From assembly GCF_014822185.1 (NCBI RefSeq), contig NZ_QVLR01000079.1, positions 37,401 to 101,400 on the forward strand: a stretch of DNA of 64,000 nt, written 5' to 3'. Shown piece after piece: positions 49,486 through 62,462 of the stretch (position 1 is its first letter; each line of letters starts with the position of its first letter). Position numbers and translations under genes: made by a program. The notes under the pieces were generated by a model, which was not told the origin of the DNA, ran no database searches, and saw nothing but the letters and a program-made list of their open reading frames with translations. This stretch comes from Azoarcus sp. Aa7. Lineage in GTDB: Bacteria > Pseudomonadota > Gammaproteobacteria > Burkholderiales > Rhodocyclaceae.

Positions 49486-51129
49486 TTACATCCCCTGGTA
49501 GATCGGTCCTTCGCCGCCCTGCGGCACGACCCAGTTGATGTTCTGCGTCGGATCCTTGATATCGCAGGTCTTGCAGTGCACGCAGTTCTGCGCGTTGATC
49601 TGCAGGCGCGGGTTCTGTCCCGACTCGTCGCGCACGATCTCGTACACGCCGGCCGGGCAGTAACGCTGCTCGGGGGCGTCGTACTTCGCGAGGTTCACCG
49701 CGATCGGCACCGACGCATCCTTGAGCTGCAGGTGGCAGGGCTGGTCTTCCTCGTGGTTGGTGTTCGACAGGAACACCGAGGAGAGGCGGTCGAAGGTCAG
49801 CACGCCGTCGGGCTTCGGGTAGTCGATCTTCGGGCACTCGGCCGCGGGCTTGAGCTTGTCGTGGTCCGAGCTGTTGTGCAGCGTCCACGGCGCCTTGCCT
49901 TTGAGCACCTTCTGGTCGATACCGAAGAGCAGCGAGCCCATCCACAGGCCGCGCTTCATGTAGGGCTTGAAGTTGCGCGTCTTGTGCAGCTCGTCGTACA
50001 GCCAGCTCGAACGGAAGGCTTCCGGGAAGGCGGCGAGTTCGTCGCGACTGCGCTCGGCCGTCACCGCCTCGAACGCGGCCTCCGCGGCGAGCGCGCCGCT
50101 CTTGATCGCGGCGTGGCTGCCCTTGATGCGTGCGGCGTTGAGGAAGCCCGCGTCGTCGCCGATCAGCGCGCCGCCCGGGAACACCAGCTTGGGCTGGCTC
50201 TGCAGGCCGCCCGCGGCGATCGCGCGCGCGCCGTAGGCCAGGCGCTTGCCGCCTTCGAGATACTTGCGGATCTCCGGATGCGTCTTGTAGCGCTGGAACT
50301 CCTCGAACGGGGAGAGGTGCGGATTCGTGTAGTTGAGCCCCACGACGTAGCCGATCGCGACGAGGTTGTCCTCGAGGTGATAGACGAAGCCGCCGCCGTA
50401 GGTGTCCGAGGGCAGGGGCCAGCCGGTGGTATGCACGACCACGCCCGGCTCATGACGCTCGGCGGGGACTTCCCACAGCTCCTTCAGGCCGATGCCGTAG
50501 GTCTGCGGATCGACACCGTTCCTGAGGTTGAACTTCGCCTCGAGCTGCTTGCCCAGATGCCCGCGGCAGCCTTCGGCAAACAGCGTGTATTTCGCGTGCA
50601 GTTCCATGCCCGGCTGGTAGGCGGGGCCCTGTTCGCCTTCGCGCGTGACGCCCATGTCGCCGGTGGCGACACCCTTCACGGCACCCGTCTCGTCGAACAG
50701 GATCTCGGCGCCCGCAAAACCCGGGTAGACCTCGACGCCCAGCGCTTCGGCCTGTTCGCCGAGCCACTTGGCAACGTTGCCGAGGCGCACGATGTAGTTG
50801 CCGTGGTTCAGGAAACAGTCCGGCAGCAGGCCGGTGGGGACCTTGCGCCCGCCCGTCTCATTGAGGAAGATCACGCGATCTTCGGTGACTGCGGTGGTGA
50901 CCGGCGCGCCCTGTTCCTTCCAGTCGGGGATCAGCTCGTTGAGTGCCCGCGGATCCATCACCGCGCCCGAGAGGATGTGGGCACCGATTTCGGCCGCCTT
51001 CTCGATCAGGCACACCGCCAGTTCCGTGCCCTTCTCGTTGGCCAACTGCTTGAGCCTGATCGCCGCAGCGAGGCCCGCAGGCCCGCCGCCGACGATCAGG
51101 ACGTCGAATTCCATCGATTCGCGTTCCAT
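49486..51129 (-). CDS. Electron transfer flavoprotein-ubiquinone oxidoreductase (ETF-QO)
   Basis: A 547-residue FAD and 4Fe-4S membrane-associated enzyme passing electrons from acyl-CoA dehydrogenases via ETF to ubiquinone. The N-terminal FAD motif is DVLIVGGGPAGLAAAIRL; GDDAGFLNAARIKGSHAAIKSG marks the second FAD region; the cluster cysteines lie in YCPAGVYE and NAQNCVHCKTCDIKDPTQNINWVVPQ. The length matches the family (about 550). A GGAGAA site supports the start at 51129. Its upstream region holds a 20-bp palindrome shared with fadH. Confidence 0.95.
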   Translation of the reverse strand: MERESMEFDVLIVGGGPAGLAAAIRLKQLANEKGTELAVCLIEKAAEIGAHILSGAVMDPRALNELIPDWKEQGAPVTTAVTEDRVIFLNETGGRKVPTGLLPDCFLNHGNYIVRLGNVAKWLGEQAEALGVEVYPGFAGAEILFDETGAVKGVATGDMGVTREGEQGPAYQPGMELHAKYTLFAEGCRGHLGKQLEAKFNLRNGVDPQTYGIGLKELWEVPAERHEPGVVVHTTGWPLPSDTYGGGFVYHLEDNLVAIGYVVGLNYTNPHLSPFEEFQRYKTHPEIRKYLEGGKRLAYGARAIAAGGLQSQPKLVFPGGALIGDDAGFLNAARIKGSHAAIKSGALAAEAAFEAVTAERSRDELAAFPEAFRSSWLYDELHKTRNFKPYMKRGLWMGSLLFGIDQKVLKGKAPWTLHNSSDHDKLKPAAECPKIDYPKPDGVLTFDRLSSVFLSNTNHEEDQPCHLQLKDASVPIAVNLAKYDAPEQRYCPAGVYEIVRDESGQNPRLQINAQNCVHCKTCDIKDPTQNINWVVPQGGEGPIYQGM

Positions 51130-51165
51130 TCAGTTCTCCATTTGAATACGCGCATATTGGTTTTG

Positions 51166-51182
51166 TGCATCGCGGGGATGCA
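51166..51182. repeat. Inverted repeat TGCATC-GCGGG-GATGCA
   Basis: Perfect 6-bp arms, 37-53 bp upstream of the ETF-QO start codon. It may be a second operator or a 5'-leader hairpin. Confidence 0.4.
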
Positions 51183-51239
51183 GTTTAATACATGCATGCC
51201 CTTGGACGCGCACGTCACCTGTCGCACTGGTGCATATCG

Positions 51240-51259
51240 AACATACGGTACCGTATGTT
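51240..51259. promoter_or_regulatory. Perfect 20-bp palindrome in the ETF-QO / thioesterase intergenic region
   Basis: AACATACGGTACCGTATGTT reads the same on both strands. It lies 39 bp before the thioesterase ATG and 111 bp before the ETF-QO ATG. Length and symmetry suit a TetR-family dimer pair. A 16/20 match precedes fadH. Confidence 0.7.
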
Positions 51260-51297
51260 AGAGTGTCTTGTCGAGCCAAACCTGAGGAAGCGACTGA

Positions 51298-51702
51298 ATG
51301 GAACAGGAACGCAAGCTGGTTCATACCACCCGCATCCCGGTGCGCTGGGGCGATATGGACTACTACGGGCACGTCAATAACACCGTGTATTTCCGCTATT
51401 GCGAGCAAGCCCGCATTGAATGGATCGAGCAACTCGGGTTCAGAGTCGATCCAAACTGCGACGCGGGGCCTGTCGTGATCAACGCCAGCTGCACCTTCCT
51501 GCTGCCGGTGAATTATCCGGCGACCGTGATCGTGAAGATGTATGCAGGCGAACCCGGTCGGAGCAGCGCGATGACCTGGTATGAACTCTTCGTCGAGGGC
51601 GACGAGCGGGTCTATGCGGAAGGTGCGTCCAAGGTCGTATGGATGGACATGGGCACGAACAAGTCGGTGCCTTTGCCGGAAGGACTACGCGCCATTCTCT
51701 GA
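51298..51702 (+). CDS. Acyl-CoA thioesterase, 4HBT hotdog family
   Basis: A 134-residue hotdog-fold thioesterase. The motif RWGDMDYYGHVNNTVYFRYCEQAR carries the catalytic aspartate (about D21) and the HVNN substrate loop of the 4-hydroxybenzoyl-CoA thioesterase/YbgC group. The GAGGAAG ribosome-binding site sits six bases before the ATG. It is divergent from ETF-QO, and the two probably share the palindromic operator, which suggests a role in acyl-CoA turnover during beta-oxidation. Confidence 0.9.
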   Translation: MEQERKLVHTTRIPVRWGDMDYYGHVNNTVYFRYCEQARIEWIEQLGFRVDPNCDAGPVVINASCTFLLPVNYPATVIVKMYAGEPGRSSAMTWYELFVEGDERVYAEGASKVVWMDMGTNKSVPLPEGLRAIL

Positions 51703-51896
51703 CGCATCATCGTCCGTCAGATCGGGTACAGTTTTGGGGACGAGAATGACAAATTCTTGCGCTACTCGCGCATGTCCTCATCCTGTCTGGAGCGGATCCG
51801 GAACGTCGGAGCGCGCGTGAGCCCCGATGCGCCGAGATGTTTCCGCGGTTGCGCCGGGCCTGCCACCTGAACGCTGCGAATTCATAGGGAGATCCG

Positions 51897-52437
51897 ATGA
51901 TGCTGATGAACTGCGAGAAGTCCGTGCTGCTGATCGTCGACGTGCAGGAGCGCCTTGCGCCTGCGATCGACGAGGGCGAGGCGATCGTGCGCAACTGCGT
52001 CTGGCTTGCCGGTGTAGCCGCGCGGATGGGGGTGCCGGTGGTCGTCACGGAGCACTTCCCGGACAAGATCGGTGGCACTGTCGCCGAAGTGAAGGCTGCG
52101 GCCGTTGCTGCCGGGGCGCAGTTCGTCACCAAGGAGCATTTTTCGGCCGAGGTGGACGGATGTCTCAGGGGTACGGCCATCGACGATCGGCGGCAGGTCG
52201 TAGTGTGCGGGACGGAAGCCCACGTGTGCGTCCAGCAGACCGCGTTGGGGCTGCGCTGGGCGGGCCGCGACGTCTTCGTGGTGGCGGACGCCGCCGGTTC
52301 GCGGCGATCGAGCGATCGGGAACTGGCCTTCGCGCGCATGCGCGGTCACGGCATCGAGGTCGTGTCGCGGGAAATGGTCGCCTTCGAGTGGCTGCGCCGG
52401 GGCGGCACCGAGCTCTTCCGCGGAGTGAACCGCGACT

Positions 52438-52448
<11 letters not shown>
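51897..52448 (+). CDS. Isochorismatase-family cysteine hydrolase
   Basis: A 183-residue protein with the intact triad of the family: D15 (LLIVDVQERL), K79 (FVTKEHF) and C111 (GTEAHVCVQQT). Members hydrolyse amides or isochorismate-like ethers; E. coli YcaC is the nearest style. Substrate unknown. The AGGGAG ribosome-binding site supports the first of three nearby ATGs. It ends 11 bp inside the convergent pyruvyl-transferase-like gene. Confidence 0.88.
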
Positions 52449-55320
<2,872 letters not shown>

Positions 55321-55330
55321 GGGAGTTGCG

Positions 55331-56170
55331 ATGAAACTCTGCGGATTCGAGGTCGGCCTCGACAAGCCGTTCTTCCTGATTGCCGGGCCGTGCGTGATCG
55401 AGTCGCGCGACATGGCCTTCGAAACGGCCGGCGCGCTGAAGGAAATCTGCGCCGAGCTGGCGATCCCCTTCATCTACAAGTCGTCGTACGACAAGGCCAA
55501 TCGCAGTTCGGGCAAGTCCTACCGCGGCACGGGCATGGAGAAGGGGCTCGAGATCCTCGCCGACGTGCGTAAGCAGCTCGGCGTGCCGGTGCTCACCGAC
55601 GTGCACGCGATCGAGGAAATCCCGGCCGTTGCGGCTGTCGTCGATGTGCTGCAGACGCCGGCCTTCCTGTGCCGCCAGACCGACTTCATCCATGCGGTCG
55701 CCGCCAGCGGCAAGCCGGTGAATATCAAGAAGGGGCAGTTCCTCGCTCCGGGCGACATGAAGAACGTCGTCGACAAGGCGCGCGAGGCCAACGGCGGCGC
55801 GGACACCATCATGGTGTGCGAACGCGGTGCATCGTTCGGTTACAACAATCTCGTGTCGGACATGCGCAGCCTTGCGATCATGCGCGAAACGGGCTGCCCG
55901 GTGGTGTTCGATGCGACCCATTCGGTGCAGCTGCCGGGCGGGCAGGGCACGGCCTCGGGCGGGCAGCGCGAGTTCGTGCCGGTGCTGGCGCGCGCGGCCG
56001 TGGCCGTGGGTGTGGCGGGATTGTTCATGGAAACCCACCCCGATCCGGCGAAGGCCCTGTCGGACGGCCCGAATGCGTGGCCGCTGCCTAAGATGAAGGC
56101 GCTGCTGGCGACGCTGAAGGACATCGACAGCCTGGTGAAGCGCCACGGCTTCATGGAGCTGGCCGGCTGA
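55331..56170 (+). CDS. kdsA: 3-deoxy-8-phosphooctulonate synthase (KDO-8-P synthase)
   Basis: A 279-residue TIM-barrel enzyme condensing PEP with arabinose-5-phosphate for lipopolysaccharide core synthesis. Motifs: [49 protein letters not shown] and [19 protein letters not shown] site precedes the ATG. The [17 protein letters not shown] stretch has N where some enzymes have C, fitting a metal-independent type. It is embedded between pyrG and eno as in many proteobacteria. Confidence 0.96.
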   Translation: MKLCGFEVGLDKPFFLIAGPCVIESRDMAFETAGALKEICAELAIPFIYKSSYDKANRSSGKSYRGTGMEKGLEILADVRKQLGVPVLTDVHAIEEIPAVAAVVDVLQTPAFLCRQTDFIHAVAASGKPVNIKKGQFLAPGDMKNVVDKAREANGGADTIMVCERGASFGYNNLVSDMRSLAIMRETGCPVVFDATHSVQLPGGQGTASGGQREFVPVLARAAVAVGVAGLFMETHPDPAKALSDGPNAWPLPKMKALLATLKDIDSLVKRHGFMELAG

Positions 56171-56205
56171 AGCGGCTGCCCGCGTTTCGATCAAACCATT
56201 TTTGA

Positions 56206-57519
<1,314 letters not shown>

Positions 57520-57573
57520 GCGTTCCGCGCTCGGCGGCGGCCCGCGCGGGCCGTCCGCAGTGACTCGATGCAC

Positions 57574-57605
57574 AAGGCCGGCGATGAATTCGCCGGCCTT
57601 CTTTT
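57574..57605 (+). terminator. Rho-independent terminator after eno
   Basis: AAGGCCGGCGA-TGAAT-TCGCCGGCCTT, an eleven-pair stem followed by CTTTTG. It lies 25 bp before the ftsB start, so ftsB depends on readthrough or its own promoter. Confidence 0.85.
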
Positions 57606-57629
57606 GATTACGAGCAGATTTTCATCCTT

Positions 57630-57908
57630 ATGCGCTGGCCTCTGGTCATCCTCGTCCTGCTGGCGGCACTCCTGCAGTACCCGCTCTGGCTGGGCAAGGG
57701 CGGCTGGCTGCGGGTGTGGGACGTGGACCGTCAGCTGCAGGAGCAGCGCGAGAAGAATCGTGCACTGGAACAGCGCAACGCTGGTCTGGAGGCCGAAGTG
57801 CGCGATCTCAAGTCCGGCAACGAGGCGATCGAGGAGCGCGCGCGCTTCGAGCTGGGGCTGACCAAGCCCGGCGAAGTCTTCGTGCACACCCCCCGGCAGA
57901 AGCCCTGA
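57630..57908 (+). CDS. ftsB: Cell division protein FtsB
   Basis: A 92-residue divisome protein. One membrane segment (about 4-20), then [38 protein letters not shown], a periplasmic leucine-zipper-like coiled coil, and the FtsB/DivIC ending [18 protein letters not shown]. It bridges FtsL and FtsQ. Its place after eno is the classical beta/gammaproteobacterial order. Confidence 0.93.
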   Translation: MRWPLVILVLLAALLQYPLWLGKGGWLRVWDVDRQLQEQREKNRALEQRNAGLEAEVRDLKSGNEAIEERARFELGLTKPGEVFVHTPRQKP

Positions 57909-57938
57909 CGGCGGCTCCCTCCGGGGAGTGCTGCCTGC

Positions 57939-58370
57939 TCAGAGCACCTCGGCGATCGCTTCCCGCTGCAGCAGCTCGCCTTCGAATTCCACGAGCTCGG
58001 GGCCGAGCGCATCACGCGCCGACACCATTCCTGCGGGGCGGCCGTTCTCCACGATGGGTACGTGCCGGAATCCGCCTTCGAACATCAGGTGCAATGCGTG
58101 GCCGAGCGGCATCTCGGGCGTTGCGGTCATCACGCGCGCGGTCATCACGCGGGCGACCGGTGTCGTCTGAGGATCCAGACCCGCAGCCAGCACGCGGACG
58201 AGGGCGTCGCGTTCGGTAAAGATGCCGATGAGACTGCCGCCTTCGGTGACCATGATGGATCCGACCCTGGCGTCGGCCATGAGGCGCGCGGCGTCGCTGA
58301 CGGTGAGATGGGCGGGGCCCGTGAGGATGGGGCGGCCGGCGATGACCTCGCTGATCTTCCGTGTATGCAT
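57939..58370 (-). CDS. CBS-domain pair protein
   Basis: A 143-residue cytosolic protein consisting of two CBS motifs (about 8-65 and 75-130): TVSDAARLMADARVGSIMVTEGGSLIGIFTERDAL and PLGHALHLMFEGGFRHVPIVENGRPAGMVSARDAL. CBS pairs bind adenine nucleotides and modulate partner proteins; no partner is fused. The AGGAG site supports the start; the longer frame to 58565 is unlikely. It is convergent with ftsB. Confidence 0.88.
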   Translation of the reverse strand: MHTRKISEVIAGRPILTGPAHLTVSDAARLMADARVGSIMVTEGGSLIGIFTERDALVRVLAAGLDPQTTPVARVMTARVMTATPEMPLGHALHLMFEGGFRHVPIVENGRPAGMVSARDALGPELVEFEGELLQREAIAEVL

Positions 58371-58464
58371 GGTTCTGCTCCTGCTGAAGGTTGGATGAGA
58401 TGCTTCCTGCCAGCGTCGGCGGGTGCAGCGCCGCCCCGGGTTGTAGGCGCCCGGGCCGCTTTGT

Positions 58465-59007
58465 TCAACTGTCCGCCACGAGCGTCCTGGCGCCGTCGAA
58501 TCTGGATCTGAAATAGGGGCTGTCGAGCCGTTCGACGCGCACGCGTCCGCGGCTCGATGGTGCATGCACGAACTTGCCTTCCCCCATGTAGATGCCCATG
58601 TGGGAGTAAGGCCGGTTCATGGTGTTGAAGAAGACGAGGTCACCCGGCTGGAGCACCGCGAGGCTGACCGGCCGCGTCCGGTCGGCGATCTGCGCGGCAT
58701 TGTGCGGCAGGCGGCGGCCGGAGATCTGCTCGACGACGTAGGCAACCATGCCGCTGCAGTCGAGGCCCGCGTCGGGATTGCGGCCGCCGAAGCGGTAGCC
58801 GGTGTCGATCAGGCCCAGCGCGAAGATGACCATCTCGCGCGAATGCTCGGGGTCGTCGAGGACGAAGTAGTCGGCGCTGGCGCGTCCGGCAGGGGCGGTC
58901 GGTACGGAGGAGACGTCGGGCCGCGGGGCCGGGACACTGCCGCAGGCAGCTACGAGGGCTGCGATCGCTGATGCCGTCAGGGCGTGAACCAGCTTGCGGA
59001 CGACCAT
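58465..59007 (-). CDS. NlpC/P60 family lipoprotein, peptidoglycan endopeptidase
   Basis: A 180-residue lipoprotein: signal with lipobox LVAAC (C22), then an NlpC/P60 domain. The catalytic residues are C84 (GLDCSGMVAYV), H136 (YSHMGIYM) and H148 (FVHAPSS). Such enzymes (Spr/MepS-like) cut peptidoglycan peptides during growth. It starts behind GGGGAG and is transcribed alone on the minus strand. Confidence 0.92.
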   Translation of the reverse strand: MVVRKLVHALTASAIAALVAACGSVPAPRPDVSSVPTAPAGRASADYFVLDDPEHSREMVIFALGLIDTGYRFGGRNPDAGLDCSGMVAYVVEQISGRRLPHNAAQIADRTRPVSLAVLQPGDLVFFNTMNRPYSHMGIYMGEGKFVHAPSSRGRVRVERLDSPYFRSRFDGARTLVADS

Positions 59008-59097
59008 GGAGCTCCCCTGCACATTATCTGCAAACGATAGGGAAATAGTCTTCGGGTGTCCAGTGGGCCCCGCCGTGCGGACGTTCCCGACCGGGCG

Positions 59098-59427
59098 TCA
59101 GAGCGAGGCCTTGCGGATGGCGTGGCAGGCCGGACTTTCGGGCAGGCCCGGTCTTTCGAGCACGGCCTGCTCTCCGCTGGCCGAGAGTACCGTATAGCCG
59201 TCGGAATACTTGGCCCCGCTGGCCGACTTCTCGTCCGTGAGGGCGAAGATGCCGGCGCCCGTGCGCAGGCGCACGTGGCCTTCGAAGTACTCGACGGTGA
59301 ATTGCTCTCCCCCGGGACAGGCGTAGCTGACGACCCGCGAACCTTCGCGGGTCCAGGCGGTGCCGGCGAGGGAACCCGCGCCGATGAGAAGTGCGGAAAG
59401 GACTACCAGTTGGCGATCGAGGCGCAT
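59098..59427 (-). CDS. MliC-like exported protein
   Basis: A 109-residue protein with an N-terminal hydrophobic export segment (about 6-26). The remainder, SYACPGGEQFTVEYF through GYTVLSASGEQAVLERPG, resembles the MliC/lysozyme-inhibitor fold, with two cysteines (in YACPGG and SPACHAI) likely disulfide-bonded. It follows the SIMPL gene by 39 bp and may be its operon partner. An in-frame ATG at 59460 is an alternative start. Inhibitor function is not shown. Confidence 0.65.
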   Translation of the reverse strand: MRLDRQLVVLSALLIGAGSLAGTAWTREGSRVVSYACPGGEQFTVEYFEGHVRLRTGAGIFALTDEKSASGAKYSDGYTVLSASGEQAVLERPGLPESPACHAIRKASL

Positions 59428-59466
59428 GAAGTGTCTTTCAGAAGCGTGCGGCGGGTGCATGCCGCG

Positions 59467-60183
59467 TTAGTCCGTCAGTTCGATGGTGCCGCTGACGGTG
59501 ACGATGATTTCGGTCTCGCCGGCTTCGACGGGCATCGGTGCGGCCTCGGCAGCGAATGCCGCCGCCGCGCGCGCTGCCGGGAAGGGGGGGCGGGGGCTGC
59601 CGCCGTGGGCGACGGCGAGGTGGCGAATCCGCCACGGCTTGTTCAGCGTGGCGGCGATGGCCCCGGCGCGCTCCTGGAAGGCGCGGATCGCGTCGGTGGC
59701 GGCGAGGTCGGCCGTGCTCTTGCGGGTTTCGGGCGAGGGTTGCAGGGTCAGGCCGGAAAGTGCGAGCGTTCCCTGGAGCTTGCCGACGAGTTCGGTGAGG
59801 GCGGGGAGGTCACGGCTTTCGAGTTGGATGTCGGAGCGCATGCGCCAGCCTTCGATGCGCCGACCTTCCTTGCCATACACCGGAAAGGTGGCGGTGCCGG
59901 CGGACTTCGCCTTTACCGTGGCATAGCCCCGCGCCTGCTCCAGTGCCGCCGCGATGGCGCTGTTGACCTGGCGCGCGAGCGCGCCGGGATTGCGGTCGTC
60001 CGCCTGGAAATAAAGGGTTGCGACGGCGAGGTCGTTGGGTGCCGCACGGCGGGCGTCGGCCGACAGCTCGACCGTGGTTGCCCCGCCGTCGGCTTTCTGT
60101 TCGGCCGCGTGGCTCCACGTGGAGGCGAGCAGGGGAAGCAGCAGGATAAGCAGGCAGCGTTGCAGGGCCGTAAGTTTGTGCAT
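59467..60183 (-). CDS. SIMPL domain-containing periplasmic protein (DUF541)
   Basis: A 238-residue protein with a signal peptide (cleavage near SHA-AEQ, about residue 26) and one SIMPL domain: TTVELSADARRAAPNDLAVATLYFQADDRNPGAL, then GYATVKAKSAGTATFPVYG and a C-terminal IIVTVSGTIEL strand. The family is periplasmic and of unclear function, sometimes linked to oxidative stress. A start at 60201 (six more residues) is possible. Confidence 0.85.
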   Translation of the reverse strand: MHKLTALQRCLLILLLPLLASTWSHAAEQKADGGATTVELSADARRAAPNDLAVATLYFQADDRNPGALARQVNSAIAAALEQARGYATVKAKSAGTATFPVYGKEGRRIEGWRMRSDIQLESRDLPALTELVGKLQGTLALSGLTLQPSPETRKSTADLAATDAIRAFQERAGAIAATLNKPWRIRHLAVAHGGSPRPPFPAARAAAAFAAEAAPMPVEAGETEIIVTVSGTIELTD

Positions 60184-60323
60184 ATTCCGTTCGGAAGGCA
60201 TCAAGGCGCGCAGTGTAGCGCGACGGCGTATGGGGGCAAGCGTTCCATGCACATGGGTTGTAATCGTGTGTAAGGCTGCGGCTGAAGTGCGGCGGACCGG
60301 TGGGACTGCTGCGATTCGGTCGC

Positions 60324-62294
60324 TTAGAACACGAGGTCGCTGTGGGAGAGGGTGACCTGCCCGAGGTTGATTGCGAATTCGGGCTTCGCGTCGGCGTCGA
60401 CGTTGCCGTACAGGATGCCGCCGGCGAACTGCAGTTGTCCTGGTGCGTAGAAGGCCGTTCCGGCGGCGACAAAGGTGGTGTCGAAAGCGTCGTTTTCCGC
60501 GGTGAGGAGGTTCGCGTCGATGAGGGACAGGTCGAGGAGGTCTTCGCCGATCGCGAAGTCCGAGATCATGTCCGCCGCACGGGCACTCGCACTGGTATCG
60601 GAGATGGCGTTGAAGCGGAAGACATCGTGGCCGGCGCCACCGATGAGGATGTCGCGTCCCCCCGCGCCGATCAGGGTGTCGTCGCCGCCGCGGCCGTCGA
60701 GGGTGTTGCGGCCCGCGTTGCCGGCGATGACGTTGTCGCCGTCGTTGCCGGTGCCGTTCGCGCGCGCGCGGCCGGTGAGGGTGAGGTGTTCGAGGTCGGC
60801 GCCGAGGGCGAAGGAGACGGTGCTGTGCACGGTGTCGATGCCGCCGAGCAGGCCGTTCGATTCGGTCACGACGTCATTGCGGTTGTCGACGACATAGGTG
60901 TCGTCGCCGTTGCCGCCGGAGAGCAGGTCCGCACCACGGCCGCCGTCGAGCAGGTCGTGCCCGAAGCCGCCGTCGAGCGAATCGGCGCCGCCGAGGCCGA
61001 ACAGCTGGTCGTCGGCGTCGGTGCCGGTGAGGATGTTGGCGCGGCCGGTGCCCGAGAGCGTGATCCCGGCAATGGGCGCCGCGCGCTGCCCGCCGGCGAG
61101 TTCGCCTGCGCTGCGGGTGACGTCGTTGGCGAAGCGGAAGTATTCGGTGCCGGTGACGGTGTCGATCCCGGTCGACTGGCTCTGGAACGTGAAGATTCCG
61201 GTGGTGGCGTCGTAGATGATCGCGTAGCTGCCAAGGTCCGCGCCCAGGGTGGCCCAGTCGATACCCGTGCCGCCGTCGAGATAGTCGTTGCCGCCACCGC
61301 CGAGGAGCTCGTCGTCGCCGCTGAGGCCGTAGATGGTGTCGTTGCCGCCGCCGCCGTCGAGACGGTTCGCGAGGGTGTTGCCGCTGATCGAATCGGAGCC
61401 GTCGCCGCAGACGACGTTTTCGATGTCCGTCGAGTATGCGATGGCGATGTTGTTGGTCATGTCGTTGCAGGAGCTGTAGGCTCCCGGCGCGATATCGACG
61501 GTGCTGCCCGATGACCAGCCGCTGAGGTTGAGGGTGTCGTTTCCGCCTGCGTCGTAGAGGGTGAGGACGGGATGGGCGTTGCGCGTGAAATCGAGGATTT
61601 CCGCCATCGCGCCGGTGACATTCGAGCCGAAGCCGTAGGTGGTGTCGCCGGTACGGGTCGTATGGTCGGCGCCATATATGCTCTGGATCGCCAGGACGTC
61701 GTCGAGCATGGGGGTCTGGGGCTGGTAGAGCCGGCCGTCCGAGCCGATCCAGTCGGCCCATGCGATCTGGCCGGTTCCGGCCGACCATGAGCCGTAGGAC
61801 GGACCGAAATAGGACATGACCGACAGGACCGTGCTGTCCTGGTAGCTCGTCGGCTCGGGCGCGTAGCCGTTGTAGTCGCCCATGTGGTCCAGGCCCAGCG
61901 CATGGCCGACCTCATGGACATAGGTCATGTAGCCGTAGCCGCCGACCTCGGGCTCGGCCAGGGAGGCGTCGCCGGATCTGAACCAGACGCTCCCGTAGGA
62001 CGGGAAATAGGCGTGGGCGTAGTCGGCGTTGAGGGTGAGTCCGAACTCGACGTCGGACGCGGAGCCCGATACTTCCGCGAACGACGGGGCGATCAGTTCG
62101 TCCCACGAGGCGAGCGCCACTTCGGCGTACGCCTGTTGGGTTGCATCCAGCGGCCGGAAGGAGCCGCCTTCATCGGTCGAGAACAGGTCGGCGGCGGTGA
62201 CCGGGAAGGCGTAGGTGATGGTGCTGCCGGCCCAGTGATAGCCCGAATCGAGCTGGTCGATGATTTGCTGCGTCGTGAGTGATGCCAGCGCCAT
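60324..62294 (-). CDS. Serralysin-like M10 metalloprotease with RTX repeats
   Basis: A 656-residue secreted zinc protease. The catalytic motif HEVGHALGLDH (residues 127-137) is complete, and a Met-turn LSVMSYFG follows near residue 158. Several RTX (GGxGxDxUx) blocks lie at about 300-345 (GGGGNDTIYGLSGDDELLGG), 415-470 and 520-560. The C-terminal end, after a DVFRFNAISDT serralysin-type module, resembles type I secretion signals. There is no N-terminal signal peptide, as expected. No type I secretion genes or inhibitor are adjacent, so export must use a distant ABC system. Confidence 0.92.
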   Translation of the reverse strand: MALASLTTQQIIDQLDSGYHWAGSTITYAFPVTAADLFSTDEGGSFRPLDATQQAYAEVALASWDELIAPSFAEVSGSASDVEFGLTLNADYAHAYFPSYGSVWFRSGDASLAEPEVGGYGYMTYVHEVGHALGLDHMGDYNGYAPEPTSYQDSTVLSVMSYFGPSYGSWSAGTGQIAWADWIGSDGRLYQPQTPMLDDVLAIQSIYGADHTTRTGDTTYGFGSNVTGAMAEILDFTRNAHPVLTLYDAGGNDTLNLSGWSSGSTVDIAPGAYSSCNDMTNNIAIAYSTDIENVVCGDGSDSISGNTLANRLDGGGGNDTIYGLSGDDELLGGGGNDYLDGGTGIDWATLGADLGSYAIIYDATTGIFTFQSQSTGIDTVTGTEYFRFANDVTRSAGELAGGQRAAPIAGITLSGTGRANILTGTDADDQLFGLGGADSLDGGFGHDLLDGGRGADLLSGGNGDDTYVVDNRNDVVTESNGLLGGIDTVHSTVSFALGADLEHLTLTGRARANGTGNDGDNVIAGNAGRNTLDGRGGDDTLIGAGGRDILIGGAGHDVFRFNAISDTSASARAADMISDFAIGEDLLDLSLIDANLLTAENDAFDTTFVAAGTAFYAPGQLQFAGGILYGNVDADAKPEFAINLGQVTLSHSDLVF

Positions 62295-62462
62295 GCGCGC
62301 CTCCGTGTCCGTACAGGATGGTTAGCCGGACAGGCGAATCGATCATGGCGTCGCCGGGGCGACGCGCAGCGCCCCGGCTGCCTTCCGTCGGAGTGGAATT
62401 TTACAGGCAATCCGTGCGGGAATTCGTCCGTAGTTTCCGTTTGCGCCCGATTGCCGGGTACG

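Noticed and set aside
57539..57552. 14-bp palindrome GGCCCGCGCGGGCC after eno
   Set aside because: Pure GC composition makes such palindromes likely by chance here; the real terminator is 20 bp further on.
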